NCBI GenBank assembly: GCA_036489315.1
Contig: DASXFZ010000010.1
Location: 62,001-126,000, forward strand
Length of the DNA stretch: 64,000 nt
Direction of reading: 5' to 3'
DNA from: Candidatus Cybelea sp.
Lineage (GTDB): Bacteria; Vulcanimicrobiota; Vulcanimicrobiia; Vulcanimicrobiales; Vulcanimicrobiaceae
Shown here in pieces: positions 33,544-41,056 of this stretch. Below the pieces are notes generated by a model. The model had not been told where the DNA came from and made no database searches. It was given only the letters and a program-made list of their open reading frames with translations. How positions within the stretch are numbered: position 1 is the first letter of the stretch; the number at the start of each line of letters is the position of its first letter. Made by a program: the position numbers and the translations under genes.

Positions 33544-35215
33544 GCTTGAACATGCGGGCGAGCTCGTCGGGTCCCAAGCGCAGCATCGTCGGACGCCCGT
33601 GCGGACAGTGCATGGGATTCGCGCACGCCTGCAGGCGCTCGACGAGCACCGTCATCTCCGCCGGATCGAGGCGTTCCCCCGCGACCGTTACGCTGTGGCA
33701 CGCCAGCGACGCCCAGACGCGCTCGCGCACGTCGCGCTGCTTGGGTTCCTCGCTCAAGTCGTCGAGGAATCCGGCGAGATCGAATGCCCGCGACGAGTAG
33801 CCGCCCGGCGTCGCGACGATGCGGTACGTGCGTTCGCCGAAGGCCTCGATCTCCAGGCCGCCTTCGTGCAGCGTTTCCGCAACGCGGTCCAGCGCGGCGC
33901 TCTGGACCGGGTCCAGTTCGACGATCTGCGGCACGAGCAGCGGCTGATTAGCGCGGCGCTCTGCGGCCGCAGCGACGATCGTTTCGTAAGCGATGCGCTC
34001 GTGCGCGGCGTGCTGGTCGACCAGCAGCAGACTCTCGCCGTCGCTGCAGAGGATGAATGTGCGGTGGAGCTGTGCGAGCACCGCGAGTCCGCTTCCGCCG
34101 CCGGGCTCGGCGCCGTCTACCGGCCGGGCGAACAACGAAATCCCCGTCCCCAAAAGCCCCGCGTTCGCAAAGCCGCCCTCCGGGGCACTCGCGGTCTGCT
34201 GCGCGAATCGTACCCGTGCGTGCTCGCGCAGCGTCGCGCCGATCGCACTGCGTGCGGCATCGAAAACTTGAGACGCATAGCGCAGGCGTACGTCGGCTTT
34301 GGCCGGATGCACGTTGGGATCGACGTGATCCGGCGGCAGGTCGAGGAAGAGCACGCCGTACGGGTGTCGGCCGATCATCGTGAAGGTGCTGTAGCCGCTC
34401 GTCCACGCGCCCGCGACGGGCGCGCTGCGCACCAGCCGTCCGTTGACGAAGAGCAGCTGCATCTTCCGGTCCGGGCGGTCGTGCCCCGGAGCGCTGACGA
34501 AGCCGCGCAGCTCGCCGTCGAGCATTCGCGCCGATTCGGCGCGCAGCGGCAGCAGCGTCTTTGCGTTCTGCGCTCCGAAGACCATAGCGAGCCGCTCGAG
34601 CGGCTCCGGGCTCGCCGGCATTACCCAGACGTCTTTCCCGTCGTGTCGCAGCGTGAAGGTCGTCTGCGGGTAGGCCAGCGCGAAGCTCGAGAGCCACGAC
34701 GAGATGCGGTTGAACTCGCTGCTCGGGCTGCGAAGGTACTCGCGCCGCACCGGAACGCGCTCGAAGAGGGACCGTAGGCGTACGCGGGTGCCGGCCGGCG
34801 CTGCCGCCGGCTCGACCGGTCCGACGTGCTCGCCCGCCGCCTCCACGCGCGCGCCGATCGGCGCCGCGGTTTCGCGCGAGAGCAGCTCCAGCTCCGAGAC
34901 CGCGGCGATCGAGGCTAAGCCCTCGCCGCGAAATCCGAGCGTCGCGATGGATTCTAATTCGGTTGCGGCGCGCAGCTTGCTTGTCGCATGGCGAGCAATT
35001 GCGAGGGGCAGCTGATCCGCGGCGATGCCCAAGCCGTCGTCGACGACTTCGATGAGATCGAGCCCGCCGCGCTCGATATTGACCAGGACGCGCGACGCCT
35101 CCGCATCGATCGCATTCTCGACAAGCTCCTTGACGACCGAGGCCGGGCGCTCGATGATCTCGCCCGCCGCGATCTGACCGATCGTCAGCGAATCGAGCTC
35201 GCGTATCGTTGCCAC
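33536..35215 (-). CDS. mutL: DNA mismatch repair protein MutL (endonuclease type)
   Basis: A 559-residue protein. GHKL ATPase motifs: IAAGEIIERPASVVKELVEN AIDA (split here for length), DDGLGI, RHATSK and TLGFRGEGLASIA. The C-terminal domain has the metal-dependent nicking motif DQHAAHERIAYE and the zinc-site CPHGRP, so strand discrimination is by nicking, not MutH. Start taken as GTG 35215 (VATIRELD); a GTG at 35245 is possible. It is oriented with miaA-dapF, and the Mg2+ transporter unit is divergent from it. Confidence 0.93.
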   Translation of the reverse strand: MATIRELDSLTIGQIAAGEIIERPASVVKELVENAIDAEASRVLVNIERGGLDLIEVVDDGLGIAADQLPLAIARHATSKLRAATELESIATLGFRGEGLASIAAVSELELLSRETAAPIGARVEAAGEHVGPVEPAAAPAGTRVRLRSLFERVPVRREYLRSPSSEFNRISSWLSSFALAYPQTTFTLRHDGKDVWVMPASPEPLERLAMVFGAQNAKTLLPLRAESARMLDGELRGFVSAPGHDRPDRKMQLLFVNGRLVRSAPVAGAWTSGYSTFTMIGRHPYGVLFLDLPPDHVDPNVHPAKADVRLRYASQVFDAARSAIGATLREHARVRFAQQTASAPEGGFANAGLLGTGISLFARPVDGAEPGGGSGLAVLAQLHRTFILCSDGESLLLVDQHAAHERIAYETIVAAAAERRANQPLLVPQIVELDPVQSAALDRVAETLHEGGLEIEAFGERTYRIVATPGGYSSRAFDLAGFLDDLSEEPKQRDVRERVWASLACHSVTVAGERLDPAEMTVLVERLQACANPMHCPHGRPTMLRLGPDELARMFKRV

Positions 35216-35252
35216 GCTCCGAGTTTCGCGTCGACGCCGCCGCACTCATGGG

Positions 35253-35280
35253 TTGACAAAGGGCAGGTCGCGAGTATCCT
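35253..35280 (+). promoter_or_regulatory. Promoter of the M-box / Mg2+ transporter unit
   Basis: -35 TTGACA (35253-35258, perfect consensus), a 16-bp spacer and -10 TATCCT (35275-35280). Transcription would begin near 35287, just ahead of the riboswitch. Confidence 0.75.
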
Positions 35281-35290
35281 GGTTAAGGAT

Positions 35291-35510
35291 TCCTCGTTAG
35301 GTGAGGCGTCTGCACGAAGAGATGCCGCTGCCCGGAAAGGTCGAGAGACCCCAACGGGTAACCAGATCCCGCCGAATCAAGGCGGAATCTAATGCGGCCG
35401 TCCTTCGACAAGCTCAGGACAAGCTCAGGACAAGCTCAGAGTGACGAGTCCGAGGTGACGATGCTGTCGAAGGTCTAGGTTGTGCAGTGCTAAAGCTCGA
35501 CACTGAGGGA
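35291..35510 (+). promoter_or_regulatory. M-box (ykoK-type) magnesium riboswitch with an expanded arm
   Basis: The conserved M-box strings occur in order: CGTTAGGTGAGGC (35295), GATGCCGCTGCCCGGAAA, CCCCAACGGGTAACCAGA, AATCAAGG, ATCTAATGC, and then GTGCTAAAGCTC (35487-35498). P1 can close CCTCG at 35292 with TGAGG at 35504. Aptamers of this class bind Mg2+ and switch off Mg2+ importers. Between TAATGC and GTGCTAAAGC a typical member has roughly 25-30 nt; here there are nearly 90, mostly an inverted-repeat element. The rest of the core looks intact, so it should still fold. Confidence 0.88.
35402..35473. repeat. Inverted-repeat element inside the riboswitch arm, with 11-bp tandem units
   Basis: CCTTCGACA at 35402-35410 pairs with TGTCGAAGG at 35465-35473. 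Just inside the left arm GACAAGCTCAG is repeated three times without gaps (35407-35439). The left end matches the repeat at 16607-16632. The element therefore forms a hairpin extension rather than interrupting the core. Confidence 0.75.
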
Positions 35511-35542
35511 GATTGCGCGGCCTGTCCGCGTGAGGTTTCTCG

Positions 35543-35580
35543 AACTGTCGGCCTGCGAGGAGCAGCGGCAGTTTTTTATT
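35543..35580 (+). terminator. Intrinsic terminator of the M-box expression platform
   Basis: AACTGTCG (35543-35550) pairs with CGGCAGTT (35566-35573; one G-U pair), with an inner CTGC/GCAG, followed by TTTTTTATTTT. It begins 33 nt after the aptamer, a normal place for a Mg2+-controlled terminator. Confidence 0.8.
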
Positions 35581-35604
35581 TTGGAAAGGGGGTGAGGCCT
35601 CGCC

Positions 35605-35703
35605 ATGGATGACGGACCAACTAATCGATCTCGCCGGCGGCTCTCGAAAAGCCGCTTGCTTAACGCTGCGTCCGCTCGTCCCGGGGCAGCACGCATGAGC
35701 TAA
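35605..35703 (+). CDS. Short ORF in the transporter leader
   Basis: A 32-codon ORF beginning MDDGPTNRSRRRLSKSRLL and ending at TAA 35701-35703. A purine-rich GGGGGTGAGG lies eight bases before the ATG. It is rich in Arg and Ser and has no hydrophobic part. It lies between the terminator and the 16-codon ORF. It may be a leader ORF or chance. Confidence 0.35.
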   Translation: MDDGPTNRSRRRLSKSRLLNAASARPGAARMS

Positions 35704-35718
35704 ATAGGAGGAAGTGCC

Positions 35719-35769
35719 ATGAGAAAACTACCGAAGGTTCTGCGCTACAGGCGCTCGCTGGTCGAATGA
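35719..35769 (+). CDS. 16-residue leader peptide overlapping the transporter start
   Basis: MRKLPKVLRYRRSLVE then TGA. The ribosome-binding site AGGAGG is seven bases before ATG and is the best in the region. The stop TGA overlaps the ATG of the transporter as ATGA, so transporter translation is probably coupled to this peptide. It is short and strongly basic, like a regulatory leader rather than a structural protein. Confidence 0.6.
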   Translation: MRKLPKVLRYRRSLVE

Positions 35770-37097
35770 CTCACTCGCCGGCTCGCGATACCACCGTCGC
35801 GCCCGCCCGCCGTCCGACCCTGTGGCGAACGCTGATCATGTTCTTCTCCGTCGTTGGGCCGGGTCTGATCACGGCGAATGCCGACAACGACGTCGGCGGC
35901 ATCTTCACCTACTCGTCCGCCGGAGCACAGTTCGGGTACTCCTTGCTCTGGCTGCTCGTACCGGTGACAATTGCACTCGTCGTCGTTCAGGAGATGTGTG
36001 CGCGCATGGGCGCCGTGACCGGCAAAGGCCTTGCCGATCTAATACGCGAGAACTTCGGCGTCAAGGTGACTTTTTGGTGCCTGCTGCTCTTCGTACTCGG
36101 CGACATCGGCAACACGGCCGCCGAGTTCGCCGGCGTTGCCTCCTCCGCGCCGATCCTCGGCGGCTACCTTCACATCGTCAATGCCGAGGCATTCAAAATC
36201 GCGCTGGTCGCCGGCGCCGCGATCTTCGTTTTTCTCACCGTGACCCGCGGCTCGGCCAAGGTGATCGAACGCGTCTTCTTCGCCTTTTGCTTCGTCTACA
36301 TCGCATACATCGTCAGCGCGTTCGTCGTGCACCCGAACTGGGGCGACGTCCTCCACCAGAGCATCTTTCCGCACTTTGTCGCTTCGAAAGCCTACCTGCT
36401 GATGACCATCGCGATCATCGGCACGACGATCTCGCCCTGGATGCAGTTCTACATCCAAGCAGCCGTCGTCGATAAAGGCGTACGCGAGGACGACTACGCC
36501 TACTCGCGCCTCGATGTCGTCGTGGGTGGGATCTGGACCGACGTCATCGCCTACTTCATCATCGTCTCGTGCGCGGCCACGATCTTCGTCCATAATCTTC
36601 ATGCAGTACATCCGCTCGCGATCAAGGACGTCGGCGACGTCGCCGTAGCCCTAACCCCGCTCGCCGGCAAATTCGCCGCATTGCTCTTCGCCCTCGGCTT
36701 GCTCAACGCGGCCGTCTTCACGGCCTCGATCCTCCCGCTATCGACCGCATATTACGTCTGCGAGGCCTTCGGCTTCGAGCGCGGAGTCGACCACCGCTTT
36801 TTTGAAGCGCCGATCTTCTACAGCTTCTACCTCGTGCTGATCATCATCGGCGCCGGCACCGTGATCGTTCCCGGCGCGCCGCTGGTGGCGATCATCTTCT
36901 ACTCGCAGGTGCTCAACGGCATGCTGCTGCCGATCGTCCTGGTCTTAATGCTCTTACTGATCAACAACAAGAAGCTAATGGGCAAATGGACGAACGGCCC
37001 GCTCTTCAACGTCATCGCCTGGACGACCGCGATCGTCGTCGGTATTCTAACGGTTATCTCGACCGCGCAGTCGATCTTTCCATCGCTAGGAAGTTAG
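35766..37097 (+). CDS. NRAMP-related magnesium transporter (NRMT-type)
   Basis: A 443-residue transporter of the NRAMP/LeuT fold with about 11 helices. Helix 1 reads VGPGLITANADNDVGGIFTY: aligned to classical NRAMPs from GPG to FGY without gaps, the DPGN metal site becomes DVGG. In helix 6, IIGTTISPWMQFY has SPW where Mn/Fe transporters have MPH. Loss of that Met and His is expected of NRAMP-related Mg2+ transporters. The upstream M-box independently points to Mg2+. It carries no ribosome-binding site of its own; the leader ORF overlaps its start. It lies opposite to mutS and mutL. Confidence 0.88.
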   Translation: MTHSPARDTTVAPARRPTLWRTLIMFFSVVGPGLITANADNDVGGIFTYSSAGAQFGYSLLWLLVPVTIALVVVQEMCARMGAVTGKGLADLIRENFGVKVTFWCLLLFVLGDIGNTAAEFAGVASSAPILGGYLHIVNAEAFKIALVAGAAIFVFLTVTRGSAKVIERVFFAFCFVYIAYIVSAFVVHPNWGDVLHQSIFPHFVASKAYLLMTIAIIGTTISPWMQFYIQAAVVDKGVREDDYAYSRLDVVVGGIWTDVIAYFIIVSCAATIFVHNLHAVHPLAIKDVGDVAVALTPLAGKFAALLFALGLLNAAVFTASILPLSTAYYVCEAFGFERGVDHRFFEAPIFYSFYLVLIIIGAGTVIVPGAPLVAIIFYSQVLNGMLLPIVLVLMLLLINNKKLMGKWTNGPLFNVIAWTTAIVVGILTVISTAQSIFPSLGS

Positions 37098-37114
37098 CGC
37101 TTCGAGCGCGCGCG

Positions 37115-39565
37115 TCACAAAAAGGTCAGTTGCCGTTCGGGGGCGGGACGCTTGGGCATCCGCTTGCGCAACGGCACGCGTGTCTCGATATCGGGGTCGC
37201 CGGAGAGTGCGTCGGCGATCTCCGCGGCGCGCTCGATCACTGCATCCGGCAAGCCGGCCATGCGCGCAACTTCGATGCCGAACGAGCGCGAGGAGCTTCC
37301 GGGCTGGACGCGATGCGAGAAGACCGGCGCTCCACCGCGCGCGGTGTTTTCCACCGCGGTTATGTGATAGTTCGCGACGACGCTCCAATGATCGGCAAGC
37401 GAGCACAACTCGTGGAAGTGGGTCGCAAAGAGGGCCAGCGGCGCCTGGTTCTCCAAGCCCAGCAAGAATTCGCAAATCGCTTGCGCGATCGCTAGGCCGT
37501 CGAGCGTCCCCGTGCCGCGCCCCACCTCGTCGATCAGCAGCAGCGAGCGCGACGTGCTGCGCCGCAGGATGTTCGCCGCCTCGGCCATTTCCATGTAAAA
37601 GGTTGACTGCCCCGAGGCGAGGTCGTCGCCGGCCCCGATACGCGTAAAGATCCGGTCGACGGCACCGAGCTTCATGCGCTTGGCGGGAACGAACGAACCG
37701 ATCTGCGCCATGATGGTCAGGAGGCCGGCTTGACGCAAGTAGGTCGACTTGCCGCCCATGTTCGGCCCGGTAAGCAAGATGAAGCGATGCTCGTCGACGC
37801 GCAGCTGCAGATCGTTGGGAACGAAGCTCGCGCTCAGGAGCATCTCCATCACCGGATGACGCCCCTCTTCGATCGCGACGACACTCTCTTCGACGAAGGC
37901 CGGCCGCACGTACCCTCGCTCGGCGGCGCACTGGGCCAGCGCGACGAGCGCGTCTACCTGCGCGATCGCAGACGCGGCGCACGAAAGCGCGTCCGCGGCC
38001 GCCGCAACACGCTCGACGAGCGCGTCGAAGAGCTGCCGCTCGAGCCGCTCTTGGCGCGTTTGCGCGGTCGAAATCGCAAGCTCCAGTTCCTTGAGCTCCG
38101 GCGTGATGTAGCGCTCGCCGGTCGTCAGCGTCTGCTTTCGAACGTAGTCCGGGGGTACGGAGCCGGCGTAACTCTTCGCGAGTTCGATCGCGTAGCCGAA
38201 CGTACTCGCATACTTGACCTTGAGGCCCTTGATGCCGGTGCGTTCCCGCTCCCGCTGTTCGAGTGCGGAGAGTCGCGAGCGGGCGTCGGAACGCAGCGCG
38301 ACGCACTCGGCAAGCTCGGGATCGGCCTCAGGCCGCACCACGCCCCCGTCACCGATCTGCGCGGGCGGCTCGTCGACGAGCGTGAGCTCAAGATCGCGCC
38401 GCAACTCGGCAAAGTCCTCCACGCTCGCCAGCAGTGGTTCGATCGGCGCAACCGCCGCACCGCGCAGGGGCCCGATCATCTCGAGGGTTCGCCGCAGCGA
38501 CGCCAGGTCGCGTGGCGTCGCGCGCCGGCAGCGGACTTTTTGCGCGATGCGTTCGAGATCGAAGACCCCGCGCAGGATCTCCCGCATCGATTCGCGCCGC
38601 GAGTGCTGCTCGACGAGCGCCGCGACCGCCGCTTGACGCTGCGCGATCGTGGCGGCTTCGATCAGCGGCGCGAGAATCCAGCGGGTCAGCATGCGCGATC
38701 CCATCGAGGTCGCGCAGAGGTCGAGCGTTGCCAGCAGCGTCGCGCGCGGGTTGGCGCCCTGCGCGCGCGTCAGCTCGAGGTGCTTTCGCGTGGCGGGATC
38801 GAGGACGAGAAACTCCTGACTCCGATAGAGCTCCGGCTCGCCGAGGCTGCGTTGCCCGTTGCTGACGCCCGTGCGCTTGACGAAGCCTCGGAGCGCGTCG
38901 AGCGCGCGATGGATCGCATGCGACTCTTCGAGCGAAAAACCCGGGAAACTCGAACGCTCGCGCACCTCGACGAGGCCGATTCCGGGCGTAGCCAGCCGCG
39001 CGCCGGCGCTCTCCACCGCAGCCGCGATCGCAACGCGCATCTCGCCGGGAACATCCGCCAGAATCTCGGCCGGCGCGATCCGCGCCAGCTCGGCGAGCAG
39101 TTCGTCGTACGCGTTCTCGCCCGCGATCGCGGTCGCCGCCGAGTAGCTCGTCGAAACATCCGCATAGGCGATCGCAAACGTTTCCCCCGCAATCGCAACC
39201 GCGGCAAGATAGTTGTTCTGCTTGCCGTCGAGCAGCTGCTCTTCGATCAGCGTCCCGGGCGTCACGAGACGAACGACGTCGCGGCGCACCAGCCGGTTCG
39301 GCTGCGGCACCTCGAGCTGCTCCGCGAGCGCGACGATGAAGCGCTGCTGCACGAGCTTTGCTAGATAGCCGCTCAGGGCGTGATGCGGCACGCCCGCCAT
39401 CGCGACGCGCTGGCCTGCACCGGCCTCTTTGCTCGTGAGCGCGATCTGCAGCGCTCGGGCGATCGTCTCCGCGTCTTCACCGTAGGCTTCGTAGAAGTCC
39501 CCGACGCGGGAGAGCAGGATCGCTTCCGGATGCCTCGCTTTCATCCCGAAGTACTGCTCGAGCAT
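37115..39565 (-). CDS. mutS: DNA mismatch repair protein MutS
   Basis: An 816-residue mismatch-recognition ATPase. N-terminal mismatch domain with LLSRVGDFYEAYGEDA (the F-x-E element), the connector and lever domains, then Walker A TGPNMGGKST, LIDEVGRGTGTLDGLAIA and ATHFHEL. The frame stays open to 39618 upstream of ATG 39565 and the residues there (EYEGPPALIKYSP) look like a normal MutS N-terminus, so the true start may be a few codons further up at a rare CTG. It follows miaB after 52 nt. Confidence 0.95.
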   Translation of the reverse strand: MLEQYFGMKARHPEAILLSRVGDFYEAYGEDAETIARALQIALTSKEAGAGQRVAMAGVPHHALSGYLAKLVQQRFIVALAEQLEVPQPNRLVRRDVVRLVTPGTLIEEQLLDGKQNNYLAAVAIAGETFAIAYADVSTSYSAATAIAGENAYDELLAELARIAPAEILADVPGEMRVAIAAAVESAGARLATPGIGLVEVRERSSFPGFSLEESHAIHRALDALRGFVKRTGVSNGQRSLGEPELYRSQEFLVLDPATRKHLELTRAQGANPRATLLATLDLCATSMGSRMLTRWILAPLIEAATIAQRQAAVAALVEQHSRRESMREILRGVFDLERIAQKVRCRRATPRDLASLRRTLEMIGPLRGAAVAPIEPLLASVEDFAELRRDLELTLVDEPPAQIGDGGVVRPEADPELAECVALRSDARSRLSALEQRERERTGIKGLKVKYASTFGYAIELAKSYAGSVPPDYVRKQTLTTGERYITPELKELELAISTAQTRQERLERQLFDALVERVAAAADALSCAASAIAQVDALVALAQCAAERGYVRPAFVEESVVAIEEGRHPVMEMLLSASFVPNDLQLRVDEHRFILLTGPNMGGKSTYLRQAGLLTIMAQIGSFVPAKRMKLGAVDRIFTRIGAGDDLASGQSTFYMEMAEAANILRRSTSRSLLLIDEVGRGTGTLDGLAIAQAICEFLLGLENQAPLALFATHFHELCSLADHWSVVANYHITAVENTARGGAPVFSHRVQPGSSSRSFGIEVARMAGLPDAVIERAAEIADALSGDPDIETRVPLRKRMPKRPAPERQLTFL

Positions 39566-39617
39566 CGGTGAATACTTGATCAGCGCAGGCGGCCCTTCGT
39601 ACTCAAGGCGTTTGAAA

Positions 39618-41018
39618 TCACCTCGGCGTCGCCACCAGGTCGAGCACTGGGCGCCTCACGGGCAGCGCGGGATCGCTCCAGCGCGCCGCGCGTCCGGCGA
39701 TTGAGCCAGCGCAGCCCCACACGTGCGCGCTTTCGACGACAACGTCGAGCCACGGCGTCCCTTCGTACGGGTAATCCGCTGGTTTGGGCGCGACGATCGT
39801 GACGTTATCGAGCGCTTTGGCGGTCACCTTATTGGCGTCTTTCTTCGAATCGCCGACGATCAGCGCGCGCACCGTCGTGCCGGTGCGGCGTTCGTGATAA
39901 GCACGGGTGACGTCGTTTTGTGCTTCCAGCAGCCGCCCAAAACGTTCGAGCGCGATCTCTTTTGGCACCTGCGGCCAGTGTGCTGCCGGCGTTCCGCGCC
40001 GAATCGAGTAGATGAAGGTGAACGCGTTGGCAAAGACGCCGCCTTTCACGTACGCGAGGGTCGCGGCGAAATCGTCCTCGCTCTCGCCGGGAAAACCGAC
40101 GATAAGGTCGGTCGTTATCGCGCACTCCGGCACGCGCCGGCGGATGCCCGCGACGATCTCGTCGAAACGCTCCAGCGTATACTTGCGGTTCATTCGCCGC
40201 AGCATCGCGTTGCTGCCCGATTGCAGCGGCAGATGAATCCGCGGATTGAGCTGCGGTATCGCGGCCAGGTCGTCGAGTATTTTCTCGGTGAAGTCTTTGG
40301 GGTGCGGCGAGATGAAGCTCAGCCGCTCGATGCCGGTCACTTCGACGAGCCGGCGGCAGAGGTCGCCGAAGTCCTCGCCCGTCGCCGGATCCTTCCACGC
40401 GTTGACCGTTTGCCCGACGAGCACGATCTCGCGCGCGCCCTGCGCGACGCGGCCGCGCGTCTCATCGATGATATCGGAGGCCGGCCGATGGTCGAAGCGG
40501 CCACGCACGTGCGGAACGATGCAGAACGTGCAGTAGTACGAGCAGCCGCGCTGCACCGTCACCTGCGCGCGCAGATGCGTGTACGCGCCCGTGACGCCGT
40601 CGGCCGTGCCGCCGAGCGGCGCGAGTAAGACGCGATCGTCGCTGAAATCGACGTCGTCGAAACTCGGTTGCCAGGCAGCCAGCTGATCGCCGAGCTCGCT
40701 CAGCTCCCGGGTACCGAAGATCGCGTCGACGTGCGGGGCAAGCCGCTTCATTCGGTCGCGGTCCTGCTCGGCCAAACATCCGGTGACCACCAGCCGCAGG
40801 TTCGGGTCGACACGCTTGAGCGCGTTGAGATGATTCATGCGCCCGTACGCACGGCGTTCGGCGTTATCGCGAACCGTGCAGGTGTTGAGAACGACGACGT
40901 TGGCCTGCTCCGGCGCGGTCGCGACGCTGTAGCCGGCGGCGACGGCGCGTTCGGCGATGTGGCGAGAGTCGGCCTCATTCATCTGGCAGCCGAAGGTCTC
41001 GATATAGATCCTGGGCAC
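39618..41018 (-). CDS. miaB: tRNA methylthiotransferase MiaB
   Basis: A 466-residue radical SAM enzyme that adds methylthio to i6A37. The N-terminal cluster cysteines are in FGCQMN, NTCTVRDNAE and VTGCLAEQ; the SAM cluster is CSYYCTFC. HLPLQSGSNAMLRRMNRKYT and GFPGESEDDF are family motifs. The TRAM part ends the protein with an extension of roughly 35 residues (RAARWSDPALPVRRPVLDL). Start GTG at 41018. It is divergent from der, 38 nt apart. Confidence 0.94.
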   Translation of the reverse strand: MPRIYIETFGCQMNEADSRHIAERAVAAGYSVATAPEQANVVVLNTCTVRDNAERRAYGRMNHLNALKRVDPNLRLVVTGCLAEQDRDRMKRLAPHVDAIFGTRELSELGDQLAAWQPSFDDVDFSDDRVLLAPLGGTADGVTGAYTHLRAQVTVQRGCSYYCTFCIVPHVRGRFDHRPASDIIDETRGRVAQGAREIVLVGQTVNAWKDPATGEDFGDLCRRLVEVTGIERLSFISPHPKDFTEKILDDLAAIPQLNPRIHLPLQSGSNAMLRRMNRKYTLERFDEIVAGIRRRVPECAITTDLIVGFPGESEDDFAATLAYVKGGVFANAFTFIYSIRRGTPAAHWPQVPKEIALERFGRLLEAQNDVTRAYHERRTGTTVRALIVGDSKKDANKVTAKALDNVTIVAPKPADYPYEGTPWLDVVVESAHVWGCAGSIAGRAARWSDPALPVRRPVLDLVATPR

Positions 41019-41056
41019 GTGGGTCTCGTTCGCCCTCGGTCAGAAAGGAAACTGCC

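Noticed and set aside
35488-35600. A separate second (yybP-type Mn2+) riboswitch after the M-box
   Set aside because: GTGCTAAAGCTC at 35487 belongs to the M-box 3' half and the remaining bases form the terminator; no yybP core motif is present.
35490-35696. 68-codon minus-strand ORF opposite the riboswitch leader
   Set aside because: It overlaps the M-box 3' end and terminator, has no ribosome-binding site and reads like noise.
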